Assembly (NCBI GenBank): GCA_016845285.1
Contig: JAERSX010000117.1
Coordinates: 1 to 8,092 of the forward strand
Direction of reading: 5' to 3'
DNA: 8,092 nucleotides
DNA from: Deltaproteobacteria bacterium
GTDB lineage: Bacteria; Myxococcota_A; UBA796; UBA2385
Each line of letters starts with the position of its first letter. Position 1 is the first letter of the stretch. Positions 6,215 through 8,092 of the stretch are shown here, piece by piece. The notes under the pieces were generated by a model. It was not told the origin of the DNA. It saw only the letters and a list, made by a program, of their open reading frames with translations, and did no database searches. The translations under genes and the position numbers were made by a program.

Positions 6215-8092
6215 CAGGAGGCTTCCGGCGGTGGTGTCCAACCGTCCGCGAGGTCTGCGTGCGCCATGAAGCGAAGCAGGCCCAAGACCACGTCGGCCAG
6301 GGGGGGATCGCTCCGGCCTCGTGGGCTGGCGTCGCGGAAGCGGCGAAAGGCGGTGTTGTCGTAGCGCTTGAATTCCATCGCGGTGATGCGCTCGATGGAG
6401 CGCACGAAGAAGTCGAGCAAGGGGTAGAGCGCATCGTCCGGTCCGCAGCGCTCGATGACCTCGGGCACGAAGGCGGAGAGGGGCAGATCGGTGAAGGCGC
6501 GCTGGGTGAGCTGCCCCATGAGCGCGGTGATGTCGGCCATCCTCGCGTAGTCGTCGCGGGTGATGTGCAAGGTGTGGCCCAGGCTGTCGGGCTGCGCAGA
6601 GATGGCCACGATGTTGTCGGCCACCGTGTCTGCGGATGAGAAGCTCACCTGGTTGGCGGCCGTGGTGCCGAGACGGTGCTTCAGCATGAAGGAGAGGAGG
6701 CGAATGGAGATGTCGAGGTTCTCGCCGCCGCCGGTGACCGAGGGGGTGATGAGCGCCGGGCGGAAGATCCGGGCCGACAGGCCCTGGGCCATGGCATCGG
6801 CGACCACCTGCTCGGCGACCCACTTGGTCTGGCTGTAGCCGAAGTCCAGCAGCGCCATCTCGGCGTTGCCATCGGTCTCGAACAGGGTCTCCTTGGTGGA
6901 CCAGCCGAAGATGAAGGTGGTGGAGACGTGGTTGAGCACGGCGGGCCTGTGGCTCATGGCGAGACGCACCACTTCGTTGGTTCCGCCCACGTTGACGTCG
7001 CGCATGGCGGCGTAGTCTCGCAGGTAGTGCACCTCGGCACCGTTGTGGAAGATCGCATCGACGGACTCGGCCAGCGCTGCCCAGCGGGAGGTCGTGAGGC
7101 CGAGGTTGACGCGCCCCAGGTCGCCCACGATGGGCCGTACACGGGCCGCCCACGCGTCGGGCACGCCTCCTGGCAGCCTCAGGGTCTCCAGGCCGTCTCG
7201 GAGGCGCTTCAGGCCGTGGGCCTCGCTCTCGGCCCGCACCAACACCGAGACCGGGCCGGCCTGTTGCTGGAGCAGGCTGGCCAACAGAAAGGGGCCCAGG
7301 AAGCCGGTGCCTCCGGTGAGCAGGGTCGTGCCCGAGAGGGTTGTCGCACCGGTGTGCACCCGAGGCAGGTGGCTCGGGTCGAAGTTGAGCCGAGCGTCTC
7401 TGCGCATCAGCTCCTGCTCGAGGCCCCGGTGTTCCTCGCCCAGGGCGCTGAGGTGGTGCTTGAAGCGGAGCCGAGCGTGGGGGGCTGCGGTGGCCAGGGC
7501 GCCGAGCAGGGAGATCAGCTCGCAGATCGCCACCTTCTGGAGCACCCGCAGGTCGATGGCACGGGCCAGCTCGGCCTGATCCTCCTCGCGGAGGTGTGCG
7601 CGCAGCGCCTCGGTGAAGTCGACCAGCTGGATGGAGTCGAGGCCGGCCTCGGCCAGGGTCCATGTCTCGGCGCCGCTCAGGCCGAAGCGGTGGAGGACCT
7701 CCGCGAAGCCAGTGGGTACGTCTACGCTGTCGCTCGGCCCGGCGGTGTCGACCGGATCGGCGCGTCCTGGCGTGATGCTCTCCACCACCGCCAGGGAGCC
7801 GGCGAGGTGATGGGCGCGGGTCAGGTGACGCACCAGCTTGCCTGAGCTCGTCTTGGGGATGGTGCGGGGACGGACGAAGATCAGGGTGTCGATGCCGACG
7901 CCCAGGCCCTGCACCACGCGCTGCTGGATGGCGCGGGGATCGGGTGGTCGCCGCGGATCCTTGATCTCGGCGACCACCACCACCTCCTCGCGACCACGGG
8001 CGGGCACACCGAAGGCCGCGACACAGCCTCGGCGCACGCCCACAGCCTCTTCGACGATGAGCTCGATGTCCTGGGGGTAGTAGTTGAGGCCG
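6214..8092 (-). CDS. Fatty acyl-AMP ligase / carrier protein / thioester reductase fusion (carboxylic-acid-reductase-like), N-terminus cut by window edge
   Basis: The 625 visible residues are the C-terminal part of a multidomain enzyme; most of the adenylation domain lies beyond the right edge. The visible start reads GLNYYPQDIE, the hinge motif typical of fatty acyl-AMP ligases (FAAL), followed by the C-terminal adenylation lysine motif PKTSSGK with Lys85. A carrier domain follows with LAEAGLDSIQL; Ser153 is the predicted phosphopantetheine site. A thioester reductase (NAD_binding_4 type) begins at about residue 255 with GGTGFLG (260-266), and has Ser-Thr-Thr at 390-392 and the YxxxK pair Tyr419/Lys423 (YSQTKW). 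This order predicts ATP-dependent activation of an acid, loading on the carrier arm and NAD(P)H release as aldehyde, possibly reduced further to alcohol. It is the upstream partner of the P450, sharing one base at TGATG. Alternatives are a carboxylic acid reductase or a stand-alone NRPS termination module, but the FAAL-like hinge and absence of a condensation domain in view favour a fatty substrate. Confidence 0.93.
   Translation of the reverse strand, partial: GLNYYPQDIELIVEEAVGVRRGCVAAFGVPARGREEVVVVAEIKDPRRPPDPRAIQQRVVQGLGVGIDTLIFVRPRTIPKTSSGKLVRHLTRAHHLAGSLAVVESITPGRADPVDTAGPSDSVDVPTGFAEVLHRFGLSGAETWTLAEAGLDSIQLVDFTEALRAHLREEDQAELARAIDLRVLQKVAICELISLLGALATAAPHARLRFKHHLSALGEEHRGLEQELMRRDARLNFDPSHLPRVHTGATTLSGTTLLTGGTGFLGPFLLASLLQQQAGPVSVLVRAESEAHGLKRLRDGLETLRLPGGVPDAWAARVRPIVGDLGRVNLGLTTSRWAALAESVDAIFHNGAEVHYLRDYAAMRDVNVGGTNEVVRLAMSHRPAVLNHVSTTFIFGWSTKETLFETDGNAEMALLDFGYSQTKWVAEQVVADAMAQGLSARIFRPALITPSVTGGGENLDISIRLLSFMLKHRLGTTAANQVSFSSADTVADNIVAISAQPDSLGHTLHITRDDYARMADITALMGQLTQRAFTDLPLSAFVPEVIERCGPDDALYPLLDFFVRSIERITAMEFKRYDNTAFRRFRDASPRGRSDPPLADVVLGLLRFMAHADLADGWTPPPEAS

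Noticed and set aside
6205..6225. A programmed frameshift making a reductase-P450 fusion protein.
   Set aside because: There is no slippery heptamer before the stop, and TGATG is adequately explained by stop/start reinitiation.
6217..7663. A 936-codon minus-strand open frame joining this stretch to the P450.
   Set aside because: The part upstream of 6214 is the out-of-frame shadow of the ligase-carrier-reductase gene. Its translation is Arg/Pro/Gly/His-rich without motifs, while the overlapping frame has clear carrier and reductase motifs. Only the part from 6214 down is P450.
6676..7845. A 389-codon plus-strand open frame opposite the thioester reductase.
   Set aside because: It is Gly/Val/His-rich without motifs and lies fully within the motif-bearing minus-strand gene.

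Overview
The window is strongly GC-rich, and its real genes show marked G/C preference at third codon positions. The gene types suggest a Myxococcota-like (delta-proteobacterial) genome: a lipoprotein with an Asp/Gly-rich linker, a small Cys-containing exported protein, a PAPS-type sulfotransferase and several lipid-modifying enzymes. This is inferred from style and gene content; there is no rRNA or other taxonomic marker. I see no tRNA, CRISPR array, IS element or transposase.

Layout. (1) 1-483, minus: the N-terminal part of a lipoprotein running off the left edge. (2) 484-803: a non-coding divergent region with one small dyad. (3) 804-1247, plus: a small exported protein of unknown function with four cysteines. 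(4) 1315-4878, plus: a compact three-gene run of sulfotransferase, short-chain dehydrogenase/reductase (SDR) and Baeyer-Villiger-type flavin monooxygenase (BVMO). (5) 8092-4853, minus: a two-gene run of a multidomain fatty acyl-AMP ligase (FAAL)/carrier protein/thioester reductase (truncated by the right edge) and a cytochrome P450, coupled by a TGATG stop/start. The two runs converge, and the BVMO and P450 genes overlap tail to tail by 26 bp in a segment rich in small dyads.

How the genes may work together (inference). The ligase-carrier-reductase protein would activate a carboxylic, probably fatty, acid as an acyl-adenylate, load it on its own carrier domain and release it as aldehyde or alcohol. 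The P450 could hydroxylate the chain, the SDR could interconvert alcohol and carbonyl, the BVMO could insert oxygen next to a carbonyl, and the sulfotransferase could sulfate a hydroxyl. The set recalls the mycobacterial mymA locus (BVMO, SDR, acyl-activating enzyme), but with a thioester-reductase fusion, a P450 and a sulfotransferase. No substrate can be read from the sequence. The best lead in the window is a possible modified, perhaps sulfated, lipid pathway.
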